64,000 nt of DNA from JACKAN01 sp964502735 (GCA_964502735.1 CAZCYD010000002.1:1-64000), one strand, 5' to 3'. Numbered from the stretch's first letter, positions 18,165 through 27,264 are shown. The notes: generated by a model from the letters alone, not told the origin. Program-made: numbers and translations.

Positions 18165-18701
18165 ATGAAATTGAAGAGTGCGATTTTTTTTCTGGGGACT
18201 GCTTTTTTCTTGAGTCATTTGGGTTCGGTAGTGGCTAGCGCCAGCACGTCTCCTAAGTTAGGCTATGTGGATATGCAAAAAGCCATTACAATGACTACAG
18301 AGGGAAAAAAAGCAAAAGATCAGTTGGAGAAAGAATTTAAGAAAAAGCAGGCTGAACTGAAAAAGAAAGAAGATGACTTAAAAGAAATGAGCAAAGATTT
18401 TGAAAAAAAATCTTTAGTTTTGTCGGACGATGTAAAGTTGAAAAAGCAACAGGAATTGCAAGAAGAAATGCTTAGATATCGCGAACTTGTGGGAAAGAGT
18501 CAGTTGGAAATCCAAAAAAAAGAAAGGGACCTTACCATGCCAATCGTAAATAAACTAAAAGATCTAATAGGAGAGATGGCAAAAAAAGAGGGATACACAA
18601 TGATTCTAGAAAAGTCCGAGCAGAGTGTACTTTGGGCTGTAGACAGCGCAGATCTCACCGGACAACTTGTGAAAGCTTTTGAATCCTCCTCAAAAAAATA
18701 A
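18165..18701 (+). CDS. skp: OmpH/Skp-family periplasmic chaperone
   Basis: A 178-residue exported protein: signal peptide (~1-25, ending VVASAS), then KLGYVDMQKAITMTTEGKKAK, the family opening, a long Lys/Glu-rich coiled-coil arm (~45-120) and the closing strand region KKEGYTMILEKSEQSVLW. Skp holds unfolded outer-membrane proteins for BamA. The ATG has a clear GGAGG ribosome binding site. The position right after bamA supports the assignment. Confidence 0.9.
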   Translation: MKLKSAIFFLGTAFFLSHLGSVVASASTSPKLGYVDMQKAITMTTEGKKAKDQLEKEFKKKQAELKKKEDDLKEMSKDFEKKSLVLSDDVKLKKQQELQEEMLRYRELVGKSQLEIQKKERDLTMPIVNKLKDLIGEMAKKEGYTMILEKSEQSVLWAVDSADLTGQLVKAFESSSKK

Positions 18702-18712
18702 TTAGGTCTAAT

Positions 18713-19186
18713 GTGAAAGATAAGGTTTTTGACAACGAAAGAATCAAGAAGTTATTACCTCACCGTTATCCCTTTTTATTAGTGGATAAGGTGGTAGATT
18801 TTAAGCCAAGCTCAGTTCCTAACTCTCGAGTTGGGGCTGTGGCCAAGGCTATAAAAAATGTAACTGTTAATGAGCAGTTCTTTAACGGTCATTTTCCCCA
18901 TCAGGCTATAATGCCAGGGGTGTTAATTCTTGAGGCCATGGCTCAAGCTGGTGGTTTGGCTTGTTATCAGGGAGAAAATAGCGCTTATAATTTAATTATT
19001 GCAAGCGTAAAAGAAGCCAGGTTTCGCCGTCCTGTTGTTCCAGGTGATCAGTTGTTATTAACCGGAGAGGTTCTCAAAGATCGCGGAAGAATTATAGTTA
19101 TTAAATGTACTGCGCATGTTGACGGTGATCTTGTGGCGGAAGCTGAAGTGATGGCACAGGTGACAATGAATGATGGAAAAAATTAA
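18713..19186 (+). CDS. fabZ: 3-hydroxyacyl-ACP dehydratase FabZ
   Basis: A 157-residue hot-dog-fold enzyme that dehydrates beta-hydroxyacyl-ACP in fatty acid synthesis. The catalytic His60 and Glu74 are in GHFPHQAIMPGVLILEAMAQ, and the N-terminal IKKLLPHRYPFLLVDKV is typical. The start is a GTG 11 bases after the skp stop. The 3' end overlaps lpxA by 17 bases. FabZ and LpxA draw on the same beta-hydroxyacyl-ACP pool, which explains the conserved pairing. Confidence 0.96.
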   Translation: MKDKVFDNERIKKLLPHRYPFLLVDKVVDFKPSSVPNSRVGAVAKAIKNVTVNEQFFNGHFPHQAIMPGVLILEAMAQAGGLACYQGENSAYNLIIASVKEARFRRPVVPGDQLLLTGEVLKDRGRIIVIKCTAHVDGDLVAEAEVMAQVTMNDGKN

Positions 19187-19970
19187 TAAAATACACCCTA
19201 CAGCCATATTATCTGATTCCTGCGAATTAGAGGGCGATGTAGAAATTGGTCCTTACGCTGTTCTCTCGGGGCGAGTCAAGATAGGCTCTGGAACTCGAAT
19301 TGGCGCGGGGGCTTTGGTGGGCTGTGACACGGGTGTTGTAGAAATGGGGCGCAATAATCACATCGGGCCTCACGCTTATATAGGCGGTCCACCACAAGAC
19401 ATTAGCTATAAGGGTGAACTTACAAAGCTTGAAATAGGTGATAACAATATTTTTAGAGAGTTTGTGACTGTCAATATCGGAACGTCAAAGCAGGATAAAG
19501 TTACAAGAATTGGCAGTCATTGTATGTTTATGGCCTATGTGCATATAGCTCACGACTGTACAATTGGGAATCGCGTTATCATAGCCAATACAACGAATTT
19601 TGCTGGGCATGTTAGTGTTGATGACGATGTCATAATTGGTGGTGCTTGTAACTTTAGTCAGTTTATTCGTTTGGGGCGTCATGCCTACATTGCTGGTGAT
19701 GCAACAGCTAATAAGGACATCCTACCGTTTACAAAGGCTCAGGGAAAATATGCATTGAGTCGGGCGACTAATAAAATCGGTTTGAGTCGAGCGGGTTTTG
19801 CTACGGAGGAAATTGCCAACATTCATAAGTCTATAAGGTATTTGTTGATGGGCGATCGAACCTTAGAGGAAGCCATCGAGAAAATTCAATCAAACTGCAA
19901 ACAAGACTCTCATATAAAGTATTTATTGGAGTTTTTAAAAACCTCTAAAAAAGGACTGGCCAGATCATGA
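19170..19970 (+). CDS. lpxA: UDP-N-acetylglucosamine (or 3-amino analogue) acyltransferase LpxA
   Basis: A 266-residue left-handed beta-helix enzyme, the first step of lipid A synthesis, transferring a 3-hydroxyacyl chain from ACP to the UDP-sugar. Hexapeptide repeats run from about 10 to 190, the catalytic-site His pair is in HIAHDC (125 and 128), and a C-terminal helical domain follows (~195-266). It overlaps fabZ at its 5' end and the oxidoreductase gene at its 3' end (ATGA). Because that oxidoreductase may be GnnA-like, the true acceptor could be UDP-GlcNAc3N. Confidence 0.95.
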   Translation: MMEKINKIHPTAILSDSCELEGDVEIGPYAVLSGRVKIGSGTRIGAGALVGCDTGVVEMGRNNHIGPHAYIGGPPQDISYKGELTKLEIGDNNIFREFVTVNIGTSKQDKVTRIGSHCMFMAYVHIAHDCTIGNRVIIANTTNFAGHVSVDDDVIIGGACNFSQFIRLGRHAYIAGDATANKDILPFTKAQGKYALSRATNKIGLSRAGFATEEIANIHKSIRYLLMGDRTLEEAIEKIQSNCKQDSHIKYLLEFLKTSKKGLARS

Positions 19971-20941
19971 GTTCCCAGATTGTGAACACAAAGCTTAGAG
20001 CCGCCGTTGTTGGAGTGGGTTACTTGGGGCGGTTTCATGCACAAAAATACAAAGGAATTCCTAACGTAGAGCTGGCAGGAGTTTGTGACGCCAGCTCTGA
20101 AAGAGTCGAGAAAATTGCCGCAGAGTTAGGAACGCAAGCTTATACTCAGTATAAAGACCTGTTGGGTAAGATCGACCTTATTACAATAGCTTCGACGACG
20201 TCCTCTCACTACGAAATAGCAAAGTTTTTTTTGCAGAATGGTATCCATGTTAATGTTGAAAAGCCTATGACAACTACAAGTGCCGAGGGGCGCGAGTTGT
20301 GTGAAATAGCTGAAGCAAAAGGGCTGAAGTTTCAGGTTGGATTTGTAGAAAGGTTTAATCCTGCGTTTATTGCAGCGAGAGAAAAATTTACGACACCTTT
20401 GTTTATAGAGTGCCACCGTTTAGCGCCTTTTAAACCAAGGGGGGCTGACGTCTCTGTCGTTTTGGATCTTATGATTCATGATTTGGATGTTATTCTTTCA
20501 CTGGTGAGGAGTCGGCCTAAAACTGTTGTAGCCATAGGGACTCCTGTATTGATGAAAACTGTCGATATTGCCAATGCAAGAATTGAGTTTGAGTCGGGAG
20601 CTGTTGCCAATTTGACGGCGTCAAGAGTGTCAACAAAGTCTCAACGAAAGTTCAGACTTTTTCAGCAAAATCAATATTTGTCTATAGATTTTGGCTCAGG
20701 AGAAGTGAATCTTCTCACTAAGACAGGTGAGTTGTCCGGTGAAGATTTTGGTGCAGGTATTCATGAAGATTTACCCATAGAGGCGGAGTCGTGGAGTTTA
20801 GATAAGGGAGACGCCTTAATGGCAGAGACTCAATCGTTTGTTGATTCTGTCGCCAACAATACAGATCCTCTCGTGACGGGAAGAGATGGCTTAAACGCCC
20901 TTGAACTGGCGGAGCAGATTATTGACGCCATTAGAAAATAA
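19967..20941 (+). CDS. Gfo/Idh/MocA-family oxidoreductase (GnnA-like candidate)
   Basis: A 324-residue NAD(P)-dependent sugar dehydrogenase. The Rossmann motif VVGVGYLGRFHAQKY is near residues 14-28, and the family EKP motif lies in VNVEKPMTT (~95). A C-terminal alpha/beta substrate domain follows. It is locked in the lipid A operon by 4-base overlap with lpxA and a 20-base overlap with lpxB. In organisms with 2,3-diaminoglucose lipid A, GnnA of this family oxidises UDP-GlcNAc at C3 beside lpxA. That role is attractive here, but its partner aminotransferase GnnB is not in the window. Confidence 0.8.
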   Translation: MSSQIVNTKLRAAVVGVGYLGRFHAQKYKGIPNVELAGVCDASSERVEKIAAELGTQAYTQYKDLLGKIDLITIASTTSSHYEIAKFFLQNGIHVNVEKPMTTTSAEGRELCEIAEAKGLKFQVGFVERFNPAFIAAREKFTTPLFIECHRLAPFKPRGADVSVVLDLMIHDLDVILSLVRSRPKTVVAIGTPVLMKTVDIANARIEFESGAVANLTASRVSTKSQRKFRLFQQNQYLSIDFGSGEVNLLTKTGELSGEDFGAGIHEDLPIEAESWSLDKGDALMAETQSFVDSVANNTDPLVTGRDGLNALELAEQIIDAIRK

Positions 20942-22088
20942 ACCCTCAGTCTTAATTGTAGCGGCTGAGGCTTCAAGCGCTCTATACGCTACACGCTTGC
21001 TTGAGCACTGGAAACAAGAAGAAATTGACGTTCAATTTTTTGGTATAGGCTCCCAAAACATGGTGGATCTAGGTTTTGAGGCTGTTGGTCGGTCAGAGAG
21101 CTTGGCAGTAGTAGGAATACAGGAGGTTCTTAAGCATTACAGTGAGATTAAATCCGTTTTTGATCAGCTTGTAGAACTTGCGAGGCAAAGGAAACCCAAG
21201 TTTGTTTTATTATTAGATTATCCTGACTTTAATTTAAGGTTGGCAAAAAAACTCAAAAGTAGTGGTATTCCCATTATTTATTACATATCGCCACAGGTTT
21301 GGGCTTGGAGAACTTCGCGTGTTAATAAGATTCGTAGCTGCGTTGACAAAATGTTAGTTTTATTTCCATTTGAAAAAGAATTTTATAAACAGCACAACGT
21401 AGAGGTAGAGTTTGTTGGGCATCCCCTATTAGATGAGATTGGAGAAAGATTTTTTAACAGAACTGAAATTGAACGATCTAGGCAGCGCTATGGTGTAGAT
21501 CCGTATGATAATTTAGTCGGGTTGATGCCGGGGAGCCGATGGTCCGAGCTTAAGCATCATTTGGACACCCAAGTTCAAGTTGCAGAAAAGCTTTATCAGA
21601 AAAATCCGAATATAAAGTTTGCACTTCTTGTCGCTCCGACTTTTTCTATGGATGACCTCAAGAATCTTATGCCAGATACTGATGTTCCTATTATTTTTAT
21701 TAAAGATGATCCCATGGCTATGGCGTCCATGTGTGATGAGGTTTTGTGTGCTTCAGGAACGGCAACACTTCTTTTGGGACTATTAGAAAAGCCCATGGTT
21801 ATCATGTATAAAATGAATCCTTTGACAGCATGGTTGGCTAAAAGATTTGTTAAAAATACTCGCTTCTTTGGTTTGATTAACATTCTTCTTGGTAAGGCCG
21901 TTGTACCAGAGTTCTTTCAAGAAGAGGCAAATCCTGAGCTTTTGGCCGAGACCTTGAATCAGTATATTGAATCAGATGAACTTAGACGTGTGACTGCAGA
22001 GAACTTGTCAGAAGCTAAAAATTTGTTGGGTGAAAAGGGAGCCACGTTGCGAGTTGCTAAGATCTTACAGACATACCTCAATCCTTAA
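20922..22088 (+). CDS. lpxB: Lipid-A-disaccharide synthase
   Basis: A GT19 glycosyltransferase of about 388 residues that condenses the diacyl UDP-sugar with lipid X to the lipid A disaccharide. The opening SVLIVAAEASSALYATRLLEHW, the central YYISPQVWAWRTSRVNKIR and VEFVGHPLLDE are LpxB signatures. LMPGSRWSELKHHL begins the C-terminal nucleotide-binding half. I place the start at TTG 20922, preceded by GGAG at 7 bases. An earlier TTG at 20901 is in frame but lacks that site. The start overlaps the oxidoreductase gene. Confidence 0.95.
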   Translation: MTPLENKPSVLIVAAEASSALYATRLLEHWKQEEIDVQFFGIGSQNMVDLGFEAVGRSESLAVVGIQEVLKHYSEIKSVFDQLVELARQRKPKFVLLLDYPDFNLRLAKKLKSSGIPIIYYISPQVWAWRTSRVNKIRSCVDKMLVLFPFEKEFYKQHNVEVEFVGHPLLDEIGERFFNRTEIERSRQRYGVDPYDNLVGLMPGSRWSELKHHLDTQVQVAEKLYQKNPNIKFALLVAPTFSMDDLKNLMPDTDVPIIFIKDDPMAMASMCDEVLCASGTATLLLGLLEKPMVIMYKMNPLTAWLAKRFVKNTRFFGLINILLGKAVVPEFFQEEANPELLAETLNQYIESDELRRVTAENLSEAKNLLGEKGATLRVAKILQTYLNP

Positions 22089-22103
22089 TGAGATTGCATA
22101 ATA

Positions 22104-23108
22104 ATGAAACCTTTAGTCACGAGTCTTTATTCATCAGTTATCAAAGTCAGAAATTGGGCTTTTGAGAATAATTTTTTAGAAATAAAAAAAGTGAATGTAC
22201 CTGTAGTTTCTGTTGGCAATATAACTACAGGTGGGACAGGAAAGACACCTGTAGTCGACCACTTTTTAAAATGGTCAGAGCAAAAGGGAATAAAAGCGGG
22301 GGTCGTTTCTAGGGGCTATGGAGGAAATTATTCTGGCGTGCAAAAGGTGGGTTTAAGCTTTGAGCCCTCTGTTTATGGTGATGAACCCACAATGTTGGCC
22401 TTAAATAACCCGGCTAACCCTGTGTATGTTGGAAGAGATCGAGTGTTGGCTGCAAAAACTCTTGTTGAGAATGAAAAAATTGATATTATTTTTGCAGATG
22501 ACTGCTTTCAACATAGAAGACTTCATAGGGATATAAATATTGTCATAATCGATTTACTAGAGGACATATCGCATTACAACTTACTGCCGTTTGGACGTGG
22601 AAGAGAGCCTTTAGCTGAGTTGGTGAGAGCTGATGCGATTGTTAGCAATAAGAGAAACCTGGTTTCAGCAAAAGACAAAGAGGAAAGAGAGAATTATATT
22701 AGAAAATTTGTGAGACAAGATTCTCTATGGATTCACAGTGATTACATATTTGGAGGAGTGCGTTCTGTTTTTGATGGCTCTCTTCAGAAGCAACAAGGCA
22801 ATTACCTTTTGCTTTCGGGTATTGGCAACCCTCACTCTTTTGAAAAAATTGTTGAAGAAAACAACTTTAATTTTAGTCATCATATTCGGTATAGAGATCA
22901 TTATAAATACGATAAAAAAACTGTATTAGAAGTTGAGAATCAGGCTAAGTCTATGGGCATTAAACACATCCTTACTACAAATAAAGATGCAGTAAAGGTG
23001 AGAGGCTTGATAGGTAAAACTAATATGACTTGGTCTTATGTAGATCTAAAAATACAAATGGAAGGGGTTGATCGTCTCTATGAAGAAATTATTTGCTTAC
23101 TTTCTTAG
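22104..23108 (+). CDS. lpxK: Tetraacyldisaccharide 4'-kinase
   Basis: A 334-residue membrane-associated kinase that phosphorylates the 4' position of the lipid A precursor. The P-loop is GNITTGGTGKTPVVDHF (~38-54), and VSRGYGGNY and IIFADDCFQHRRLHRDINIV are family motifs. Its presence is worth noting because mannosylated, phosphate-free lipid A has been described for Bdellovibrio. Here the kinase looks intact. The 3' end overlaps the acyltransferase gene by 29 bases. Confidence 0.94.
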   Translation: MKPLVTSLYSSVIKVRNWAFENNFLEIKKVNVPVVSVGNITTGGTGKTPVVDHFLKWSEQKGIKAGVVSRGYGGNYSGVQKVGLSFEPSVYGDEPTMLALNNPANPVYVGRDRVLAAKTLVENEKIDIIFADDCFQHRRLHRDINIVIIDLLEDISHYNLLPFGRGREPLAELVRADAIVSNKRNLVSAKDKEERENYIRKFVRQDSLWIHSDYIFGGVRSVFDGSLQKQQGNYLLLSGIGNPHSFEKIVEENNFNFSHHIRYRDHYKYDKKTVLEVENQAKSMGIKHILTTNKDAVKVRGLIGKTNMTWSYVDLKIQMEGVDRLYEEIICLLS

Positions 23109-23973
23109 ATGTTTGGCTCGTGTGATTGTTTCACTACCTTTGAAATTTCAACTTTTTTTGGGCGATATTTTAGGAGTCTTATGGTTTGACGTTCTAAGGA
23201 TTCGACGAAAGTTGGTGCTAGAAAATTTGCAAATTGCTTTTCCAGAAATGAGTCTTGAAGAGCGAATCAAATTGGGCAGATCTTCAGTTTGCAATTTAGG
23301 ACGAACCTTTGTCGAATTTTGTCACTTTCCTTTTATGGAAAATCGAGAGGAGTACTTAAGTCATTTTGTTATAAAAGGTAGAGATCATCTGGAAAGGGCT
23401 CTCGAAAAAGGCCGAGGAGTCTGTTTGTTGACACTTCATCTTGGCAATGGAGATTTTGCCACTGCGGGTTTATCGATACATGGAGTAAAACTTCATTTGA
23501 TTTCTAAAGAGTTTAAAACCAAGTGGTTAAATGATTTGTGGTTCGCAATGAGAAAGAAAATGGGTACAGAGTTTATCCCTCCAAGAAATTCCTCCTATGC
23601 CATTTTGAAGGCCCTGAAGAGGAACGAAATAGTTGTTTTTGTTCAAGATCAATTTATGGGGCCACCAATAGGGGGTAAGACCTTATTCTTTGGTCGAGAA
23701 ACAGGAACCGCTCTTGGACTTTCGGTAATGGCGTTGCGTTATAAATCTCCAATAATACCGGTTTACAATTTTAGACGTTATGATGGAAAAATTGAAATTA
23801 TATTTGAGCCTGAGTTGGAGTTAGGTGTTGCTGAAGAAAAAGGCACATCTGAGCAGGCTCAGCTTTATATAACTCAAATGTGTAATAATAAACTGCAAGA
23901 AATGGTAACTCAACATCCTGACCAGTGGATGTGGGTTCACAATCGATGGAAGACGGGAAAATTTAAGGATTAA
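23080..23973 (+). CDS. Lipid A biosynthesis acyltransferase (LpxL/HtrB family)
   Basis: An inner-membrane acyltransferase of about 297 residues with an N-terminal hydrophobic helix. The HX4D catalytic motif is in LHLGNGDFATAG (~120). The family segments VFVQDQFMGPPIGGKTLFFGRETG and the terminal PDQWMWVHNRWKTG are clear. It adds a secondary acyl chain to Kdo-lipid A precursor or equivalent. The ATG at 23080 is preferred (AAGGGG 12 bases upstream). A TTG at 23068 is in frame. It overlaps lpxK and, by one base, the next gene. Confidence 0.9.
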   Translation: MKKLFAYFLRCLARVIVSLPLKFQLFLGDILGVLWFDVLRIRRKLVLENLQIAFPEMSLEERIKLGRSSVCNLGRTFVEFCHFPFMENREEYLSHFVIKGRDHLERALEKGRGVCLLTLHLGNGDFATAGLSIHGVKLHLISKEFKTKWLNDLWFAMRKKMGTEFIPPRNSSYAILKALKRNEIVVFVQDQFMGPPIGGKTLFFGRETGTALGLSVMALRYKSPIIPVYNFRRYDGKIEIIFEPELELGVAEEKGTSEQAQLYITQMCNNKLQEMVTQHPDQWMWVHNRWKTGKFKD

Positions 23974-25055
23974 TGTTATTAAGATATTGGTTAAATTATT
24001 CAATTAAAATTATTTTTTTTGTGTTCCTTATATTGGGATGCGCTTCTCGCAAGACTTTAAAGTATGAAAAGATAGATGAGTTTCAGATGAATAAAGAGTT
24101 TGAGGAAATGGTTAAGGTAGAAGAAGCGCAAGGGGAGCAAGATACGACAAAGCCTGCGGGGGGGGAGGTACCAAAGACGACGGATAAGGTTAAAGCAACA
24201 GTTGCCCCTGTGGACAAAAATTCTTCAGTTTCTCCTTCGTCTTCAGAGAAGAGATCGACTTCTCCAAAAAAAGAAACTCAGCCCTATCGTGCCAGAATTT
24301 CTAAATTGAAGCCTTCTCCGCCCTCACAGCCTGTGAATTGGGATAACTTACGTCCTGAGGTAGATCCCTTTCAAGTCGGTGAAGAGGTGGAGTTAGCTAT
24401 TACCTATTTTAATATGGCCGCGGGGTATATGACTCTAAAAGTTAATCCCTTTGTTCAGGTCAATGGTAAGAAGTCATACGATTTTACAGTTAACATAAAG
24501 TCGAGCAAGGTTTTTTCTTATTTCTATGCGGTAGACGATCGGGCTCAAACCTTTGTGGATTATAATTGGCTAACTCCAAGTTCGTATACGATAAAAGTTA
24601 ATGAAGCTGTTCAGCTCAAGGATATTCGCTCTTTTTTTGATCCCCTCAAACAAAAAGCCGTTTATTGGGAAAAGAAGGTGGCTAAAGGAAAGGATGAGGA
24701 GCACAAAAAGAAAGAGTGGGAGATTGATCCACTTTCTCAAAATGTGATTAGTGCGATCTTCTATTTGCGAACTCTAAATCTAGAGGTCGGGAGGGAAGTG
24801 GCCTTTACTGTGGCGGATGCAGGTAAAAACCTAGTCTTTAGGGGAGATGTATTACGTCAAGAAGTTTTGAATACAGAGATTGGCGAAATGGATACGCTTG
24901 TTGTTCAACCAAAATTTGAAATAGATGGAGTCTTTAAGCCGGTGGGAGATATTTTTATTTGGTTAACAAACGATGAAAGAAAGTTCCCGGTGAGAATTGA
25001 TGCTAAAATTAAGATAGGGACTTTGGTGCTAAAGCTAAAGTCCTTAAAAAGGTAA
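23973..25055 (+). CDS. DUF3108-domain lipoprotein
   Basis: A 360-residue lipoprotein: signal peptide with lipobox LILGC (Cys23), a low-complexity Lys/Pro/Ser/Thr linker (~50-115), then a DUF3108-type beta-rich domain (~120-360) beginning DPFQVGEEVELAITYFNMAAGYMTL. DUF3108 proteins are predicted envelope proteins of unknown function, frequent beside lipid A or export genes. It overlaps the acyltransferase by one base (TAATG), so it belongs to the lipid A operon. A role in late lipid A or LPS handling is inferred from position only. Confidence 0.75.
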   Translation: MLLRYWLNYSIKIIFFVFLILGCASRKTLKYEKIDEFQMNKEFEEMVKVEEAQGEQDTTKPAGGEVPKTTDKVKATVAPVDKNSSVSPSSSEKRSTSPKKETQPYRARISKLKPSPPSQPVNWDNLRPEVDPFQVGEEVELAITYFNMAAGYMTLKVNPFVQVNGKKSYDFTVNIKSSKVFSYFYAVDDRAQTFVDYNWLTPSSYTIKVNEAVQLKDIRSFFDPLKQKAVYWEKKVAKGKDEEHKKKEWEIDPLSQNVISAIFYLRTLNLEVGREVAFTVADAGKNLVFRGDVLRQEVLNTEIGEMDTLVVQPKFEIDGVFKPVGDIFIWLTNDERKFPVRIDAKIKIGTLVLKLKSLKR

Positions 25056-25096
25056 TATTAATTTAAATCTGAAGAATCCTGATTTAAAATAAGATT

Positions 25097-26263
25097 GTGG
25101 TCTCAATAAATTGTAGACATTTTAATGGTTATAAACCCTGCACAAAAAACTTAGATTGCGGGAACTCTTGCAGCTTTAGAGATCCCGTAGAGGAAAGAAT
25201 ACTCGTTATACATCTTGAGGCCCTGGGAGCTGTACTGCGAGCCACATCAATTCTCCCTAGTATAAAAGCTCGATATCCAAAATCTCAAATTACATGGATA
25301 ACACAAGCACCAGCTCATCATCTGCTCTTAAATGTTCCTGCGATAGATCGCATTTTGACAACAAAGGAACAGGATCTTTTGGCTCTAAGGGCTTTAAGTT
25401 TTGATATGGCCTTTTGCATTGATAAATCATTAAAAGCAACGGGACTACTCCATGTTGCGAAATCAGTAAAAGAAGTGCGTGGATTTATAGCTAATGATAT
25501 TGGAGGAATCATTCCCGCCAATGTAGAGGCTAAAGAGCTTTGGGAATTGGGATTAAGCAATAATAAAAAATTTTTCCAAAATAACAAAACAGAATGTCAG
25601 CTGCTTGTAGAGAGCCTAGCGCTTGGAAGGTATGAGCCTAAAACAAATGAATACCAGGTGTTTTTAAGTGAAGAGGAGTCTCGAGTTGCCGAAGAAAGAA
25701 AATTCAAATGGTCTCAGGGAAATAAAAAAGTCGTCGGTATTAATACGGGTTGTAGTCCGACTATTCCCTATAAAAAGTTATCTGTTGAAGGCCACAGATC
25801 ACTTATAAATGAAATCCTTTCAATTGGAGATGTTTCCGTCGTCTTATTAGGTGGCCCCGAGGATACAGAGCGGAATCAAGCCATTTCTGCAGGGCTAGAT
25901 GTTTTCTTGTCTCCAACTGATATGGGTTTGAGGGATGGTTTGTCGAGCGTAATGGCTTGTGACATTGTGATTTCAGGAGACAGTTTGGGTATGCATATGG
26001 CTATAGGTTTAAAAAAATATGTAGTGGCCTGGTTTGGTCCGACGTGTTCTCAAGAAATAGAATTGTACGATCGAGGAGAAAAAATCTTATCTGCTGCATC
26101 TTGCTCTCCCTGTTGGCGAAGATCTTGCCATAATTCAGTTATGTGTTACGATTTGGTCAAAATTAGCAGCTTTAAGGAGGCTGTTAAACGAGGTATTTCT
26201 TGGCGAATCTCTTCATTCAAACGGCCTTTATTGGAGACTTATTTCTTTCCATCCCGGCCTTGA
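25097..26263 (+). CDS. Glycosyltransferase family 9 protein with N-terminal cysteine cluster
   Basis: A 388-residue GT9 (heptosyltransferase-like) protein, probably acting on the LPS core at the inner membrane. After an N-terminal Cys cluster (CRHFNGYKPCTKNLDCGNSC, residues ~6-25) that could bind a metal, the donor-binding opening ERILVIHLEALGAVLRATSILP corresponds to the GT9 first strand and loop. The C-terminal half holds the nucleotide-sugar region VSGDSLGMHMAIGLKKYVVAWFGPT, followed by a second Cys group (CSPCWRRSCHNSVMC). The GTG start has no strong ribosome binding site. It overlaps the next GT9 gene by 64 bases. Confidence 0.8.
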   Translation: MVSINCRHFNGYKPCTKNLDCGNSCSFRDPVEERILVIHLEALGAVLRATSILPSIKARYPKSQITWITQAPAHHLLLNVPAIDRILTTKEQDLLALRALSFDMAFCIDKSLKATGLLHVAKSVKEVRGFIANDIGGIIPANVEAKELWELGLSNNKKFFQNNKTECQLLVESLALGRYEPKTNEYQVFLSEEESRVAEERKFKWSQGNKKVVGINTGCSPTIPYKKLSVEGHRSLINEILSIGDVSVVLLGGPEDTERNQAISAGLDVFLSPTDMGLRDGLSSVMACDIVISGDSLGMHMAIGLKKYVVAWFGPTCSQEIELYDRGEKILSAASCSPCWRRSCHNSVMCYDLVKISSFKEAVKRGISWRISSFKRPLLETYFFPSRP

Positions 26264-27264
26264 GAAAAATAAAAAAATTATTTCCAAATGAAGACCTAAC
26301 TCTTTTTTGTCGATCTGGTCTTGGTGAGGTTTTTAAGGTTTTAAATTTGGTAGATAGTTATGTAGAAATCAATAAATCAAAGGGTGGATGGGAAGCTGCC
26401 GTTAAACTTTTAAAAGAGAATGATTATGATAGGATAATCACTCCACACGAGTCATTTCGGACATCACTTATTGTGGCCAGGCTGACTGCAAAAGAAAAAA
26501 TTGGATTTACAAAGTGGTGGAGCTCTTGGATTTATGACTTCAAGATAGATAGGCCCATGCACTGGCCTGAAGCTTTGAGGCAGCTTTACTTATTAACAGC
26601 ATTGGACTCGACTCTGCGCGACCAGTTTTCTTTATTAAGTTTAGAGGGTACTTTTTTAAATATAAATACAGCTCGAGAAATTAATGAACAGCATACCATC
26701 CCAGATTGGGCAATAGGGTCTGTTGAAAATGAAGTTCTAAATTTATCGTTAGATGTAGAACGTTTTCACTTGCCCCAACGCTTCATTGCTGTAAGTCCTG
26801 GGAGTGTATGGCCGACAAAAAGATGGATCGAAGCCGGCTTTGTCGAGGTTATTCAAAGCTTGCATTTACCTGTTGTATTAATGGGAAGTGTTTCTGAGAG
26901 AGACATCTGTAGTCGAATTCATGAGCAAAGCCCAAATTCTATCAACCTAGCTGGTCAGACTTCCCTGCTGGAAATGTTAAAGGTGTTATCTTTAGCCGAT
27001 CTTGTAGTGAGCAATGACAGTGGGGCTCAACATATGGGGGCGGCTCTGAATAGGCCAGTTGTTAGCCTGTTTGGTCCAACAACATTAGATCTGGGTTATC
27101 GACCATGGAGTCAAAGAGTAGGAATCGTTGAGGTCAGTCTTCCTTGTCGTCCTTGCGGGAAACATGGCTCAAAAGTTTGCCCACTCTCCACTCACGATTG
27201 TATGAAAAAAATATCTGCTCGGATGGTGACACAGAAGATTCAAGAAATTCTAGGTCTTACTTAA
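26200..27264 (+). CDS. Heptosyltransferase II-like GT9 protein
   Basis: A 354-residue GT9 enzyme. The N-terminus MANLFIQTAFIGDLFLSIPAL matches the 'G.GD...t.p.l' opening of WaaF/WaaC-type enzymes. The C-terminal ADLVVSNDSGAQHMGAALNRPVVSLFGPT is the diagnostic ADP-heptose-binding region, and the tail has CRPCGKHGSKVCP. The TTG start lies 64 bases inside the upstream GT9 gene, so the two are coupled. Probable function is addition of a core heptose to lipid A-Kdo. The acceptor is not certain. Confidence 0.87.
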   Translation: MANLFIQTAFIGDLFLSIPALRKIKKLFPNEDLTLFCRSGLGEVFKVLNLVDSYVEINKSKGGWEAAVKLLKENDYDRIITPHESFRTSLIVARLTAKEKIGFTKWWSSWIYDFKIDRPMHWPEALRQLYLLTALDSTLRDQFSLLSLEGTFLNINTAREINEQHTIPDWAIGSVENEVLNLSLDVERFHLPQRFIAVSPGSVWPTKRWIEAGFVEVIQSLHLPVVLMGSVSERDICSRIHEQSPNSINLAGQTSLLEMLKVLSLADLVVSNDSGAQHMGAALNRPVVSLFGPTTLDLGYRPWSQRVGIVEVSLPCRPCGKHGSKVCPLSTHDCMKKISARMVTQKIQEILGLT

